Of a stretch of 64,000 nucleotides of DNA, positions 53,139 through 62,659 are shown in pieces. The stretch's first letter is position 1. Each line of letters begins with the position of its first letter. The notes under the pieces were generated by a model that made no database searches, had not been told where the DNA came from, and worked only from the letters and a program-made list of their open reading frames with translations. Source of the DNA: Rarobacter incanus (GTDB taxonomy: Bacteria; Actinomycetota; Actinomycetes; Actinomycetales; Cellulomonadaceae). The stretch is taken from NCBI RefSeq assembly GCF_006715765.1, contig NZ_VFNV01000001.1, positions 1,550,001-1,614,000 of the forward strand. Reading direction: 5' to 3'. Both the position numbers and the translations under genes were made by a program.

Positions 53139-54827
53139 TCATCGCCGGATTTTGCGCAGAATTGGTGCAAAGAGCTGGTTGACCTCATCCACGCGCATCG
53201 CCCGCAGCAAACCGAAATAGATCGCGACAAGGACAACGGCACCGCCACCGGCGGACGCAATCGCGTGGAACCAGCCGCCGCCGGGCGCGTAGCCGATCAG
53301 GTGCGCGGTGAGCCAGGCGGGCCCCATTGCAACCCCGGCGGCAATCGCCGCGCGAACGTACAGACGGATGACGCGGGCCTCGTCCAAACCATGCAACTTG
53401 CGCCGCAGACCGCCGTAGCGCGCGACAACCACGATCGCATTGGACGCCGCCATGGCGAGCCCAATGCCCATGACCCACCATTGGCCGGGCAGAACCACGG
53501 TGCCGAGCCACGCGAACAGGACCAGCGCGCCCGTGCCGGGAAGCTGCATGAGGAACACGGTGCGGCCGTCCTCGAACGCAAAGAACGCCCACTTCATCAA
53601 GACCATGGCCCCGAGCGCGACCAGCCCCAAAGACATGGCGATCAGCACCGGCGCGGTGACCGCCACCTCGACGGCACGCATCGAGGGAACCAGCGCCTTG
53701 ACCAGCGGCTGCGCAAGGGAAACCATGGCCGCCGACGCCATGATCGTGAACACGCCGACCATCCGCATGCCCTGCGACAGATCCGCGCGGACGCGGTCCA
53801 GCTGACCGGCCGCCGCCGCCTTGCTCATGGACGTGAAAAGGGCGGTCGTGATGGACACCGTCACCAGTGAGTGGGGCAGGAGATAGATCATGAGCGCCTG
53901 CGTGTAGGTGCCGTTCGATGCAATGTCATCGATGCTGGTGTGGCCGGCCAGGTACGCGTGGTGCGGGGCGGCGGTGGCAAGGCGGGTGGTCCACCACACG
54001 CCGACCTGATCGACGATCGTGGCGAGTATGACCCACATGCTTACGGTTCCCGCCGCGCGCAGGCCGATCCCGCGCATCCCGAATCGCAGGCGCCACCGGA
54101 AACCGCCGCGGTGCAGTGGCACCAGCAAGATGAGGGCCTGCGCGACAATGCCGCCCGTCGCGATTCCACCCAACCAGGCCGTCTGGGTGGACGTCCATGA
54201 GGCCAACGGACCGGCCCCGCCGTCGACGACGGCGCGCCCGAAAATCCAGATCAGAATCGCGAAACCGGCAATTGAGATGACGTTGTTGAGGGCCGGGGCC
54301 CACATGTACGGCCCAAACTGCTTGCGGGCGTTGAGCACCTGCCCCAAAATCGCGTAGAGGCCGTAGAAAAACACCTGCGGCGTGCACCAGTAAGCAAGGG
54401 CCGTGGCGAGCGCGAGCTGCCCGTTAGTCCAACTGGAATCGGTGTACATGCGCACCAGGAGCGGCGCCCCGACGGTGAAGAGCAGCGCCGCTGCGGCCAT
54501 CAGTACGCCCGCGATGGTGAGCAGCTTGTCGGTGTATTCGCGCCAGTTGCTGCGCCTGAAGGCCTTGACCAGTTGAGGCACCAGGACCGCGTTGATCAGC
54601 CCGGTTGCCAACAGCGCATACAGGACGTTGGGTAGCTTATTGGCGATATCGAAGGCGTTGGCGATGGGGCCGGTGGCGCCGACGACCGCGACCAGCAGCA
54701 CGTTGCGGATCATGCCTAGAGCGCGCGAAACGAAGGTGCCAGCGGCCATGATGACCGAACCGCGTCCGGTCGACGTTCCGACGCCGTCGTCCTCGGGTTC
54801 GACCTGCCCGGCGGGATCAGCTGTCAC
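53139..54827 (-). CDS. murJ: Lipid II flippase MurJ (MviN)
   Basis: A 562-residue MATE-like membrane protein with about 14 helices that flips lipid II for peptidoglycan synthesis. The family N terminus reads GSVIMAAGTFVSRALGMIRNVLLVAVVGATGPIANAFDIANKLPN, and ARKQFGPYMWAPALNNV lies mid-protein. The frame is open to 54962, but the start is GTG 54827 in a GTGA overlap with the DUF6049 gene. Unlike mycobacterial MviN it ends after the membrane part; the pseudokinase module is the next gene. Confidence 0.94.
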   Translation of the reverse strand: MTADPAGQVEPEDDGVGTSTGRGSVIMAAGTFVSRALGMIRNVLLVAVVGATGPIANAFDIANKLPNVLYALLATGLINAVLVPQLVKAFRRSNWREYTDKLLTIAGVLMAAAALLFTVGAPLLVRMYTDSSWTNGQLALATALAYWCTPQVFFYGLYAILGQVLNARKQFGPYMWAPALNNVISIAGFAILIWIFGRAVVDGGAGPLASWTSTQTAWLGGIATGGIVAQALILLVPLHRGGFRWRLRFGMRGIGLRAAGTVSMWVILATIVDQVGVWWTTRLATAAPHHAYLAGHTSIDDIASNGTYTQALMIYLLPHSLVTVSITTALFTSMSKAAAAGQLDRVRADLSQGMRMVGVFTIMASAAMVSLAQPLVKALVPSMRAVEVAVTAPVLIAMSLGLVALGAMVLMKWAFFAFEDGRTVFLMQLPGTGALVLFAWLGTVVLPGQWWVMGIGLAMAASNAIVVVARYGGLRRKLHGLDEARVIRLYVRAAIAAGVAMGPAWLTAHLIGYAPGGGWFHAIASAGGGAVVLVAIYFGLLRAMRVDEVNQLFAPILRKIRR

Positions 54828-56878
54828 AGCGCGTCTTGCTCCTTGTCGGGTCCGGTCGTGGTACGTGAGCTGGCGCGCCCGCGCTTGATTGTGCGCAAAA
54901 CCCCGGCCACCAGGGTCAGCGCCAAGAGGATCCCGACTACCACCGTTCCGCGCGTTTCCCAATCCGCGCGCACGCGCACGGTGAAGTCCGCAGGGGTGGC
55001 GATCACGGTGGAATCCGCCGCGGTGAGGCGCACCTGGACGTCGACGTCGCCGCTGCCGACGGCGCGCACCGGCACCTGCACCGACAATTCGGAGTTGGCG
55101 GGGACGACCACGTCCTTGACGGCCTGCGCGATCAGGCGCGGGTGATCGGGGGCCAGCTGGACGTTGATGGTGACGTCCTGGTCGAGCGAGTTAGATACCG
55201 TGATTGGCAGCAACCCAGAGGCCGATACCAGATTGACATCCGAACCAATGACAACATCCAGGGACGAGCGCACCGCCTCCGCCGTAGCATCCACCCCGGC
55301 GATGATGCTTGCCGCGGAATCGCTTGAGCCCGCCCACTGGTAGCCGAGCGCCTGCAACAAGGAGTCACCCAGGGGGCCGGTGATCTTCTCCGGGTTCGAG
55401 GTCACCTGTGCGAACTGCTTCGCCTTCCGCACGTTCGATACCGTATCCGCCCATTGCTCGGTGGAGACCTGGACGGGGGCGTCGTCACTGGATCGCTTGG
55501 GAAGGTTGCGTTCGACGCTTTCGGCGGCGAAGGAATCGATGTCGCTGAGCGAGGTGGCCGTCACAAACGCGGCTTCGTCCACCGCTTGAATGATCGCCCG
55601 GACGTGTTCGATGGCGGGGTCCCAGTCGCGCGGCGTGGTGACCAGGAACGCGCGATCATGTCCGGGGTTTTGCCGGGCCAGGACCACCAATTGGGCTAGG
55701 AACTGTTGAGCGGATTGCGCGGGTGATTGCTCCGGGTCGGTGGCCGCGAACAGGTCCGTCAGGGACGAATCGGAGACCAGCACCCGCGAGGTGCCGCGTT
55801 CGTGACTAACTTGGGTGACGCTGCCCGGCGTGTATGTGGGGTTCCCTGCGAGGTCGAAACCGTCTCGGGCGATGACGGTATCGAGGCCGGCGGCCGCGGC
55901 GTCGGATATGACCGAGCTGGTCGGTGCCGCCTGCCACGGAAGGGCGATACCCGTGTTCCAGGAGCCGGAAACGTCGGCGACGGCGTCCGTCAGGGACGTG
56001 GAGGCGCGGGGGGTAGAGCTAGTCGTGCGCAGCGTCGAAAGGTCCGCGTCGAAGAGCGGCAGCGCGTAGGTGTCGTGGTCGCTTGCGGCCTCCTCGATGC
56101 GGCTGGCCCAGATCTTCGATTGGGCGTCCGCGGGAGCGCTGGCGGCGAGCACCGCATCGGTGCTCAACTCGCCCGCCGCCGTGACGACCGTTCCCGGATC
56201 CACCAGCCAGGATACGAGCGGGTCGCTACCCGACGCGGCGACGATGCGGTCCAACCGGCCCTGCGGGTGGGTTGCCGCGATGAGGTCGGCGCGGGAAGAG
56301 ACGATCGGCACTGCCACGGAAAGGTTGACGGAAGGCGTTTCGTCATCCGCGAGGGGCTGCCAGATAAAGAACGAGCGCGCCACCCCCAGCCGACCCGTGA
56401 CCTTCTTGGTGGCGCCGGACACGGAAACCGCGATACCGCGCGGTCCCAGGCCGTCGCCGCTTTGCAGGAGCCACAAATCCGTTGCGGGCAAAGAAAACGT
56501 GGCAACCACGCTTCCGCGGGCGGGGATAGTTACCGCCTGGGTTCGCAGCGATGACCCGATTGCGTCCAGGGGCTTGGCCTGCTGCCATTCGGTGACCTGC
56601 GCCGCGGTTTGCAGGATGATTCGCGACAGGCTGAGCATGGCGGTGCCGGTGAACTTCTTGCCGGTCGGATTGTCGATGCGCGCCGACACAGTGATGTCGG
56701 ATCCGGGGGTCGCCACCGCTGGGGTGACGGAATTGATGGTGACGGGGAACTCGTCCCCGCTCGATGCGTCGGCATGGGCGGGTGGTGCACACAGCAAGGC
56801 CGCCGCTGCGACAAGAATCCCGACGATCGTTGCAAGATACGTGAGCGGTCGGTGGGACCGCTGAGCCGACAAGACCAT
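54824..56878 (-). CDS. DUF6049 family secreted/membrane protein
   Basis: 684 residues. A signal peptide (YLATIVGILVAAAALLCAPPAHADA) precedes a large extracellular part rich in beta and Thr/Ser/Asp (DEFPVTINSVTPAVATPGSDITVSARI, an Ig-like opening). A C-terminal transmembrane helix (GTVVVGILLALTLVAGVLRTI) with a basic cytosolic tail follows. This matches the Rv3909-like family that accompanies murJ in Actinomycetota. The function is unknown; a cell-wall-assembly role is inferred from the fixed neighbourhood. It starts 2 bases after the Nudix stop and its stop overlaps murJ. Confidence 0.85.
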   Translation of the reverse strand: MVLSAQRSHRPLTYLATIVGILVAAAALLCAPPAHADASSGDEFPVTINSVTPAVATPGSDITVSARIDNPTGKKFTGTAMLSLSRIILQTAAQVTEWQQAKPLDAIGSSLRTQAVTIPARGSVVATFSLPATDLWLLQSGDGLGPRGIAVSVSGATKKVTGRLGVARSFFIWQPLADDETPSVNLSVAVPIVSSRADLIAATHPQGRLDRIVAASGSDPLVSWLVDPGTVVTAAGELSTDAVLAASAPADAQSKIWASRIEEAASDHDTYALPLFDADLSTLRTTSSTPRASTSLTDAVADVSGSWNTGIALPWQAAPTSSVISDAAAAGLDTVIARDGFDLAGNPTYTPGSVTQVSHERGTSRVLVSDSSLTDLFAATDPEQSPAQSAQQFLAQLVVLARQNPGHDRAFLVTTPRDWDPAIEHVRAIIQAVDEAAFVTATSLSDIDSFAAESVERNLPKRSSDDAPVQVSTEQWADTVSNVRKAKQFAQVTSNPEKITGPLGDSLLQALGYQWAGSSDSAASIIAGVDATAEAVRSSLDVVIGSDVNLVSASGLLPITVSNSLDQDVTINVQLAPDHPRLIAQAVKDVVVPANSELSVQVPVRAVGSGDVDVQVRLTAADSTVIATPADFTVRVRADWETRGTVVVGILLALTLVAGVLRTIKRGRASSRTTTGPDKEQDAL

Positions 56879-56880
56879 CC

Positions 56881-57486
56881 CTAAGCGTGATCCGCTTCAG
56901 TGCGTTGGTTGATCTTGTGATCGCCGACCCGGGTGGCGGCGATTGCGGCGATGCGGCGCTCATTCGGGTAGCTCAACCGGCGGTCGAGGTCCGCGACGGG
57001 AATCCAAGCGACGTCCTCGGCCTCTGCATCGGGGTCGTTTTCGACGGTGAGGCGACCGGAGACGGCCGACAGCATGAAATGGTGAACGACCTTGTGCACG
57101 CGGCGATCCGTGCCGGTGAACCAGTAGTCGATGACTCCCAGCAGGGCCAGGATTTGCCCGCGAATCCCCGTTTCCTCGCAAATTTCGCGGATTGCGGCTT
57201 GCGGTGGTGTTTCGTCACCCTCGAGGTGGCCCTTGGGCAGGCACCATTCCAGGCGTCCTGCGCGGTTGCGGCGGGCGATCACTGCCGCGTGCGGCACCCC
57301 GTCGAAGAGCGCGAGCACGATTCCCCCGGCAGACGTTTCCTCGACGACGGGCAATTCCAGGAGTTCAGTTACGTGCGCCGGCCGCAGGGGCGAGTGCGCG
57401 CGCGGAGCGCGCAGGCGCAAAGCGTGGCCGCCCGGTGGAATCGGCACACGAGCGCGCCCCTCATCCCGTGCGGCTGGCTCTGACAT
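56881..57486 (-). CDS. Nudix hydrolase (MutT4-like)
   Basis: A 201-residue cytosolic enzyme with a complete Nudix box GHLEGDETPPQAAIREICEETGI (canonical GX5EX7REUXEEXGU). The position and context equal mycobacterial Rv3908 (mutT4) beside pcnA and the MviN genes. The substrate is a nucleoside diphosphate derivative of unknown identity. The frame is open to 57516; ATG 57486 (MSEPAARDEG) is preferred because the upstream residues overlap the divergent cca promoter. First gene of the murJ operon. Confidence 0.88.
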   Translation of the reverse strand: MSEPAARDEGRARVPIPPGGHALRLRAPRAHSPLRPAHVTELLELPVVEETSAGGIVLALFDGVPHAAVIARRNRAGRLEWCLPKGHLEGDETPPQAAIREICEETGIRGQILALLGVIDYWFTGTDRRVHKVVHHFMLSAVSGRLTVENDPDAEAEDVAWIPVADLDRRLSYPNERRIAAIAATRVGDHKINQRTEADHA

Positions 57487-57537
57487 GTAGTCCACTCTAC
57501 CGACTGTTACGGCCACATTGGATTAGGCTTGGTGTTT

Positions 57538-59031
57538 ATGCCTGATTCCGTTCCGTCGCCGGCCGCCCCCGATCAGCCGCATCCAGCGTTGCTGCTGCAC
57601 GCCGCGCTGGAGTCGCTGCCGGCCCAGCACCCCGAGATCATCGAACTGGGCGAACTGTTCCAGGATGCGGGGCACGAACTGGCCCTGGTTGGCGGCCCCG
57701 TGCGCGACGCGCTGCTGAAGCGACCCGTTCACGACCTTGATTTCGCGACCTCCGCCCGACCCGAACAGACCATCGACCTGCTAGCGCAGTGGGGCGACGC
57801 ACACTGGGACATAGGTAGGGAGTTCGGCACCATCGGCGCCCAACGGCACGCTCGCGGCGGACGGCAGGCAATCACGGTCGAGGTCACGACCTACCGCAGC
57901 GACCAATACGACCCGACTTCACGCAAGCCGCAGGTGCAGTTCGGTGACCAACTCGATGGGGATCTGTCGCGCCGCGATTTCACCGTCAACTCGATGGCGC
58001 TGCGCGTTCCCGACCTGACGTTCGTGGACCCTTTCGGGGGGCTCAAGGATCTGGCCGCGCAGGTCCTGCGCACGCCGGTGGCCCCCGAACAGTCATTCGC
58101 TGACGACCCCCTGCGAATGATGCGCGCCGCGCGCTTCGTCTCCCAGCTGGGATTCGCCATTGAGGGATCCACGCGGGCGGCGATGACCGACATGGCGGGG
58201 CGCATATCCATCGTTTCCGCCGAACGCGTGCACGACGAATTCGTCAAGCTGCTGCTGGGCACCCACGTGCGTGAGGGTCTGCGAGCGTTGGTGGATTCGA
58301 CGCTGGCCGACCACATTCTTCCTGAGCTTCCCGCGCTGCGGCTCGAAATCGACGAACACCACCACCACAAGGACGTCTACGAACACACCCTGACGGTGGT
58401 GGACCAAGCGATCGCCCTGGAAACGGACCTAGCGGGCGCCGTTCCGCGGCCCGACCTGGTGCTGCGATTGGCTGCCCTATTGCACGACATAGGCAAGCCG
58501 CCAACCCGCAAGTTCGAGGCCGGCGGCGGCGTGAGCTTCCACCACCACGAACTCGTTGGCGCGCGGATGACCCGCAAGCGGCTGCAGGCAATGCGGTTCG
58601 ATAAGGACACGATCAAGCAGGTTTCCCGACTGGTCGAGCTGCACCTGCGGTTCCACGGTTACGGGTCGGGAGAGTGGACCGATTCGGCCGTGCGACGTTA
58701 CGTCACGGACGCCGGTCCGCTGCTTGAACGCCTCCACCGGCTTACGCGCGCCGACTGCACGACCCGCAACCGGCGGCGAGCGGCCGCGCTCTCCGCGTCC
58801 TACGATCACCTTGAGCGACGCATCGCCCAGATCGCGGCGAAGGAGGAACTGGCCGCAATCCGCCCGGATTTGGACGGCGAGCAGATCATGGAGATCCTGG
58901 GGATTGCGCCGGGTCCCGAGGTCGGAGCGGCGTACAAGTTCCTGCTCAATGTGCGCATGGACGAGGGCCCGCTGGGCGTCGACGAGGCCACCGCGCGGCT
59001 GCGGGCCTGGTGGGACACGCGCGGGGCGTAG
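57538..59031 (+). CDS. cca: CCA tRNA nucleotidyltransferase
   Basis: A 497-residue class II nucleotidyltransferase adding CCA to tRNA 3' ends, needed here because all three tRNAs in the window lack encoded CCA. The N-terminal head is LALVGGPVRDALLKRPVHDLDFATSA (catalytic DLD), followed by RRDFTVNSMAL and the neck DDPLRMMRAARFVSQLGF. An HD domain follows with DEHHHHKDVYEHTL and LAALLHDIGKP (about 305-330). Often annotated pcnA. ATG 57538 is chosen; TAGGCT (57524-57529) eight bases upstream suggests a leaderless or short-leader mRNA. The 117 bases after the stop hold no gene. Confidence 0.94.
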   Translation: MPDSVPSPAAPDQPHPALLLHAALESLPAQHPEIIELGELFQDAGHELALVGGPVRDALLKRPVHDLDFATSARPEQTIDLLAQWGDAHWDIGREFGTIGAQRHARGGRQAITVEVTTYRSDQYDPTSRKPQVQFGDQLDGDLSRRDFTVNSMALRVPDLTFVDPFGGLKDLAAQVLRTPVAPEQSFADDPLRMMRAARFVSQLGFAIEGSTRAAMTDMAGRISIVSAERVHDEFVKLLLGTHVREGLRALVDSTLADHILPELPALRLEIDEHHHHKDVYEHTLTVVDQAIALETDLAGAVPRPDLVLRLAALLHDIGKPPTRKFEAGGGVSFHHHELVGARMTRKRLQAMRFDKDTIKQVSRLVELHLRFHGYGSGEWTDSAVRRYVTDAGPLLERLHRLTRADCTTRNRRRAAALSASYDHLERRIAQIAAKEELAAIRPDLDGEQIMEILGIAPGPEVGAAYKFLLNVRMDEGPLGVDEATARLRAWWDTRGA

Positions 59032-59148
59032 CCGGTTGCGCCGCCCCCGCCGGTCGCGCCGGGGGCGGCCGCCGGTCCCGAAGACCCGGCGCCGGGCCCG
59101 CCACACAGCAGTGGTGCGCTGGGTCGAGTGGCGGCCTGCGAGCCCTCG

Positions 59149-60405
59149 CTAGGGGGCGTCCGCGACCGGGGCCGAAACGCGATCGCCGAGTTGCACCGCT
59201 CGGCGCAAGCCCCACGCCGCGGCAACCAGGGTTGCGGCCCCGCCGATGCACATGAGCGCCTCGACGCTGATGCGGTCCGCGATCGGCCCGATGATGGCCA
59301 TACCAATGGGCAGCGCCAGCGTCATGATGATCATGATCAGCCCGAAGACCCGGCCCTGCATGTCGTGCGGGACTTGCTCCTGGAAGATCGTGAACATCGG
59401 CGTGTTGATGAGCGGCACGGTTGCTCCGCACAGTGCCATCGCAATCAGGTACAGCGGGAAGTTGCCGACAAGACCCAGGGCGACCGTCGTGACCGCAAGA
59501 CCCACGCCGCCCCACGCGGCGAGCATGAGCCGATTGTTGAACCTCTTTGCGGCCACCGCGACCAGCACCCCCGCGGCGGTCATTCCTAAGCCGAAGGCGA
59601 CCTCGTTCGCCATCAGGTACCACGACGTATCGCCGAATTTTCGCGCAACCAGCAACAGCGTTAGGAAGCTGGGGGGAACCGCCAGGAACATGATGAGCGC
59701 AAAGTACCCGACCAAGAAGCGCAGCAGTGGTGTCCTTGCCACGTAGCGCAATCCGGCCCGCAGGTCGGTGAGGTATCCGGTATCGCTCGGTTGCGAGGCG
59801 CGGTCCACAGCCCGCAGCGGGATGGCCGCCAAGAACGCGACCCCGATCACCGCGGTGACCACGTCGAGGTAGAAAGCGGATTGCAGGCCTCCGGCTGCCA
59901 GGACACCGGCCGCGATGACCGGCGCACCGACTTGCGCTATCGATTGGATGGACGAGTTCAGCCCGTTGACGCGTAGCAACTGGTCCGCCGGGGTGATCTG
60001 GGGAATGAGAGCGCTCACGGCCGGTGCCTGGATGCCCGCACCCACCGAGCGGATTGCCAACGCCCCGTAGAACAGCCACAGGTCGGTTCGGCCCAGCATG
60101 AACGCCACGGCTAGCGCAATGGTGGTCGCGGCGATCGAAAGGTCGGCGCCGATGATCAGCCACTTGCGATTGTGGCGATCCGCCCAAACCCCGCCGAAGA
60201 TCGAGACGATGGCCTGCGGCAAGAATCCGAAGAAGGTCGAAAACGCGATCACCCAGCCGGACTTCGTTTCGAGGGTGAGGTGCCAGAAGATCGCGAACTG
60301 CACGACCGACGAACCTATGAGTGAAACCGATTGACCCGCGAGGAAGAGGGCGACGTCGCGGCGCCACCGCGGGCGTGGCGCTGGGGCGGGGTGGGTTTCC
60401 TGCAT
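59149..60405 (-). CDS. MFS transporter (macrolide/tetracycline-type DHA3 exporter)
   Basis: A 418-residue, 12-helix carrier. It starts MQETHPAPAPRPRWRRDVALFLAGQSVSLIGSSVVQFAIFWHLT, shows motif A-like WADRHNRKWLIIGADL and the central GYLTDLRAGLRYVARTPLLRFLVGYF typical of the DHA3 (Mef/TetV-like) branch. The substrate is unknown. The frame is open to 60501, but ATG 60405 is the start: a TAGACT -10 lies seven bases upstream, a leaderless arrangement, and the protein begins with the family's short cytosolic lead. Confidence 0.9.
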   Translation of the reverse strand: MQETHPAPAPRPRWRRDVALFLAGQSVSLIGSSVVQFAIFWHLTLETKSGWVIAFSTFFGFLPQAIVSIFGGVWADRHNRKWLIIGADLSIAATTIALAVAFMLGRTDLWLFYGALAIRSVGAGIQAPAVSALIPQITPADQLLRVNGLNSSIQSIAQVGAPVIAAGVLAAGGLQSAFYLDVVTAVIGVAFLAAIPLRAVDRASQPSDTGYLTDLRAGLRYVARTPLLRFLVGYFALIMFLAVPPSFLTLLLVARKFGDTSWYLMANEVAFGLGMTAAGVLVAVAAKRFNNRLMLAAWGGVGLAVTTVALGLVGNFPLYLIAMALCGATVPLINTPMFTIFQEQVPHDMQGRVFGLIMIIMTLALPIGMAIIGPIADRISVEALMCIGGAATLVAAAWGLRRAVQLGDRVSAPVADAP

Positions 60406-60482
60406 TTGCCCGAGTCTAGGGTGACGTGCCGTCTTGTGCGAGGTATTTTCCGGTGTGCGGTGTGCGGTGTGCGGTGAGAACG

Positions 60483-60521
60483 CGGTAGGGGGCTGGCGCA
60501 CGCGGCGCCAGCCCCCTACCG
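60483..60521. terminator. Strong GC hairpin downstream of ino1
   Basis: A perfect 17-bp stem (CGGTAGGGGGCTGGCGC and its complement) with a five-base loop stands 62 bases after the ino1 stop. There is no T tract on the minus side. It separates ino1 from the MFS gene. Just upstream, 60450-60475, GTGTGCG is repeated three times. Confidence 0.7.
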
Positions 60522-60582
60522 GACTGATTCACTCGGAATGCCCGCCGGGCCCGCTAGACGCGGGCGGCCGGGGCGGACCCGA

Positions 60583-61674
60583 TCAGTGGGCGATTTCGCC
60601 CTTAATGAAGGCCTCGACGCGGGCGCGGCCCTCGGTGTCCTCGATCTGCACGGGCGGGGACTTCATGAGGTAGGAAGATGCACCGATCACGGGGCCGCCG
60701 ATGCCGCGGTCCTTGGCGATCTTCGCGGCGCGGATCGCGTCGATGATGATTCCGGCGGAGTTCGGCGAATCCCACACTTCGAGCTTGTACTCGAGGTTCA
60801 GGGGAACCTCACCGAACGCGCGACCCTCGAGGCGCACGTACGCCCACTTGCGGTCGTCGAGCCAGGCGACATAGTCCGAGGGGCCGATGTGGACGTTGCG
60901 GTCTTCCTTCTTGCCCGCGAGCGGACCGGTGAGGTTCGAGGTGACTGCCTGCGTCTTGGAAACCTTCTTGGACTCCAGGCGGTCGCGTTGCAGCATGTTC
61001 TTGAAGTCCATGTTGCCGCCAACGTTGAGCTGGTATGTGCGGTCCAGGATGACGCCGCGGTCCTCGAAGAGCTTTGCGAGCACGCGGTGGGTAATGGTCG
61101 CACCGACCTGGCTCTTGATGTCGTCGCCGATGATCGGGACGCCGGCGTCCTCGAACTTCTTTGCCCAAACGGGGTCCGAGGCGATGAAGACGGGCAGCGC
61201 GTTGACGAATGCGACGCCCGCGTCGATGGCGGCCTGGGCGTAGAACTTGTCTGCCTGCTCCGAACCAACGGGGAGGTAAGAAACCAGGACGTCGACCTTT
61301 GCATCGCGCAACGCCTGCACAATGTCGACGGGGGCCGCGTCGGATTCCTCGATGGTTGCCTGGTAGTAGTCACCCAGGCCATCGAGGGTCACGCCGCGCT
61401 GGACGGTGATCCCCAGGGGCGGCACGTCGGCGAACTTGATCGTGTTGTTCTCGGATGCGCCGATGGCCTCCGAGAGGTCGAATCCGACCTTCTTTGCGTC
61501 AACGTCGAATGCGGCGACGAATTCGACATCGCTGACGTGGTACGGGCCAAACTGGACGTGCATCAGTCCGGGGACCGTGGTGTTCGGGTCGGCGTCCTTG
61601 TAGAACTGAACACCCTGGATCAGCGACGATGCGCAGTTTCCGACGCCAACAATGGCGACGCGGATGGAACTCAT
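60583..61674 (-). CDS. ino1: Inositol-3-phosphate synthase
   Basis: A 363-residue NAD-dependent enzyme converting glucose 6-phosphate to 1L-myo-inositol 1-phosphate, the entry to phosphatidylinositol, mannosides and mycothiol. The NAD fold reads [22 protein letters not shown]. Actinobacterial-type catalytic blocks are [41 protein letters not shown] and [16 protein letters not shown]. Length is standard for the short actinobacterial form. The frame is open to 61773; ATG 61674 follows GGAGCAAGG and overlaps the padR stop (ATGA). The conserved padR coupling suggests control by that repressor. Confidence 0.95.
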   Translation of the reverse strand: MSSIRVAIVGVGNCASSLIQGVQFYKDADPNTTVPGLMHVQFGPYHVSDVEFVAAFDVDAKKVGFDLSEAIGASENNTIKFADVPPLGITVQRGVTLDGLGDYYQATIEESDAAPVDIVQALRDAKVDVLVSYLPVGSEQADKFYAQAAIDAGVAFVNALPVFIASDPVWAKKFEDAGVPIIGDDIKSQVGATITHRVLAKLFEDRGVILDRTYQLNVGGNMDFKNMLQRDRLESKKVSKTQAVTSNLTGPLAGKKEDRNVHIGPSDYVAWLDDRKWAYVRLEGRAFGEVPLNLEYKLEVWDSPNSAGIIIDAIRAAKIAKDRGIGGPVIGASSYLMKSPPVQIEDTEGRARVEAFIKGEIAH

Positions 61675-62285
61675 CCTTGCTCCTTGACATGATCGCCGGG
61701 ATCTGTGGTCCCGGCATTGATGGGACGAACGCGACGTCTCTCGCGTTCGGTATTGATTAGGCTGTCGAGCCAACGAACCTCACGTTCGACACGCTCGAAA
61801 CTGTGTCGCTGTAATTCCGAGGTGAACTCATCGAGCCGGTTGGTGTGCTCGGCGCCGTTTTCTTTGGCGGATTCGAGCCTTTCGGTGAGCCGCGATCTGC
61901 GGCCCTCCAAGATCTTGATGCGTGTTTCGACGTCGGTCAGGCTGAACAGCGCAAACCGCACGTCGAAGGAGTCGTCTTCCCAACTGGAGGGTCCGGCCGA
62001 GGCCAAAACCGCGCCCAGGGCTTCTTGGCCCGCTGCGGTGATGGTGTAGACGATGCGCGCCCGCTTCGCGGACAGGGCGTGCGGCTTTGCGTCAGAGGCT
62101 TCCGAGCCGACGATCAGGCCCCGTCCCGCCATCGTTTTCAGGCACGGATACAAGGATCCGTAGCTGAAGGCGCGGAAGGAGCCAAGAACCAAATTGAGCC
62201 GTTTACGCAGTTCGTAGCCGTGCAGCGGTGAATCCGCGAGGAGGCCGAGAATCGCAGTCTCGAGTGTCGCTGAGCGACTGCGCAC
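61671..62285 (-). CDS. PadR-family transcriptional regulator
   Basis: 204 residues. The winged HTH is [59 protein letters not shown] (3-60), followed by the PadR wing segment ([16 protein letters not shown]) and a C-terminal coiled-coil dimerisation region ([31 protein letters not shown]). The frame runs far upstream, but GTG 62285 after GGAGG is the start. It is co-transcribed and translationally coupled with ino1, as in mycobacteria (Rv0047c-Rv0046c). Autoregulation of the pair is likely but not shown. 62286-62659 contains the divergent promoters. Confidence 0.9.
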   Translation of the reverse strand: MRSRSATLETAILGLLADSPLHGYELRKRLNLVLGSFRAFSYGSLYPCLKTMAGRGLIVGSEASDAKPHALSAKRARIVYTITAAGQEALGAVLASAGPSSWEDDSFDVRFALFSLTDVETRIKILEGRRSRLTERLESAKENGAEHTNRLDEFTSELQRHSFERVEREVRWLDSLINTERERRRVRPINAGTTDPGDHVKEQG

Positions 62286-62533
62286 GGTTGCCTCCTTCGG
62301 TGAGGTCGGGGAATGGAAACGTTTGGACTCGTCCGACAATACACCACTTGATGTATCGGTTCGATACATCGATTGATTCGGTGTGTTCGATAGGTTGATT
62401 TGTTCGTTCAGCGGGTTGATCGCGGACGAGGCCCCCTGGTGACGCGGGTCACCTCGCACGCACCAGAGCGCGTCAGACCGTGAAGATTTTGCGAAGCCCC
62501 CGCGTGAACCCCGCAAAACCTTTGCCGCCGAGC

Positions 62534-62542
62534 TGTGGATAA
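62534..62542. promoter_or_regulatory. DnaA-box consensus in the padR-PBP intergenic region
   Basis: TGTGGATAA is the reverse complement of TTATCCACA. It lies 118 bases upstream of the PBP start, in the shared control region. A regulatory role for DnaA is only possible; a single 9-mer can occur by chance. Confidence 0.35.
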
Positions 62543-62659
62543 CCTGTCGATCATTGGCGCAACCGCGTAGTGTCAGCATGGTCTTACTTAAGGCTTGCAG
62601 TACGACCTGTGCGCGTCCTGTGGCAGGGGACGGTCAAAGACATGGAAGAAGGCATACCA

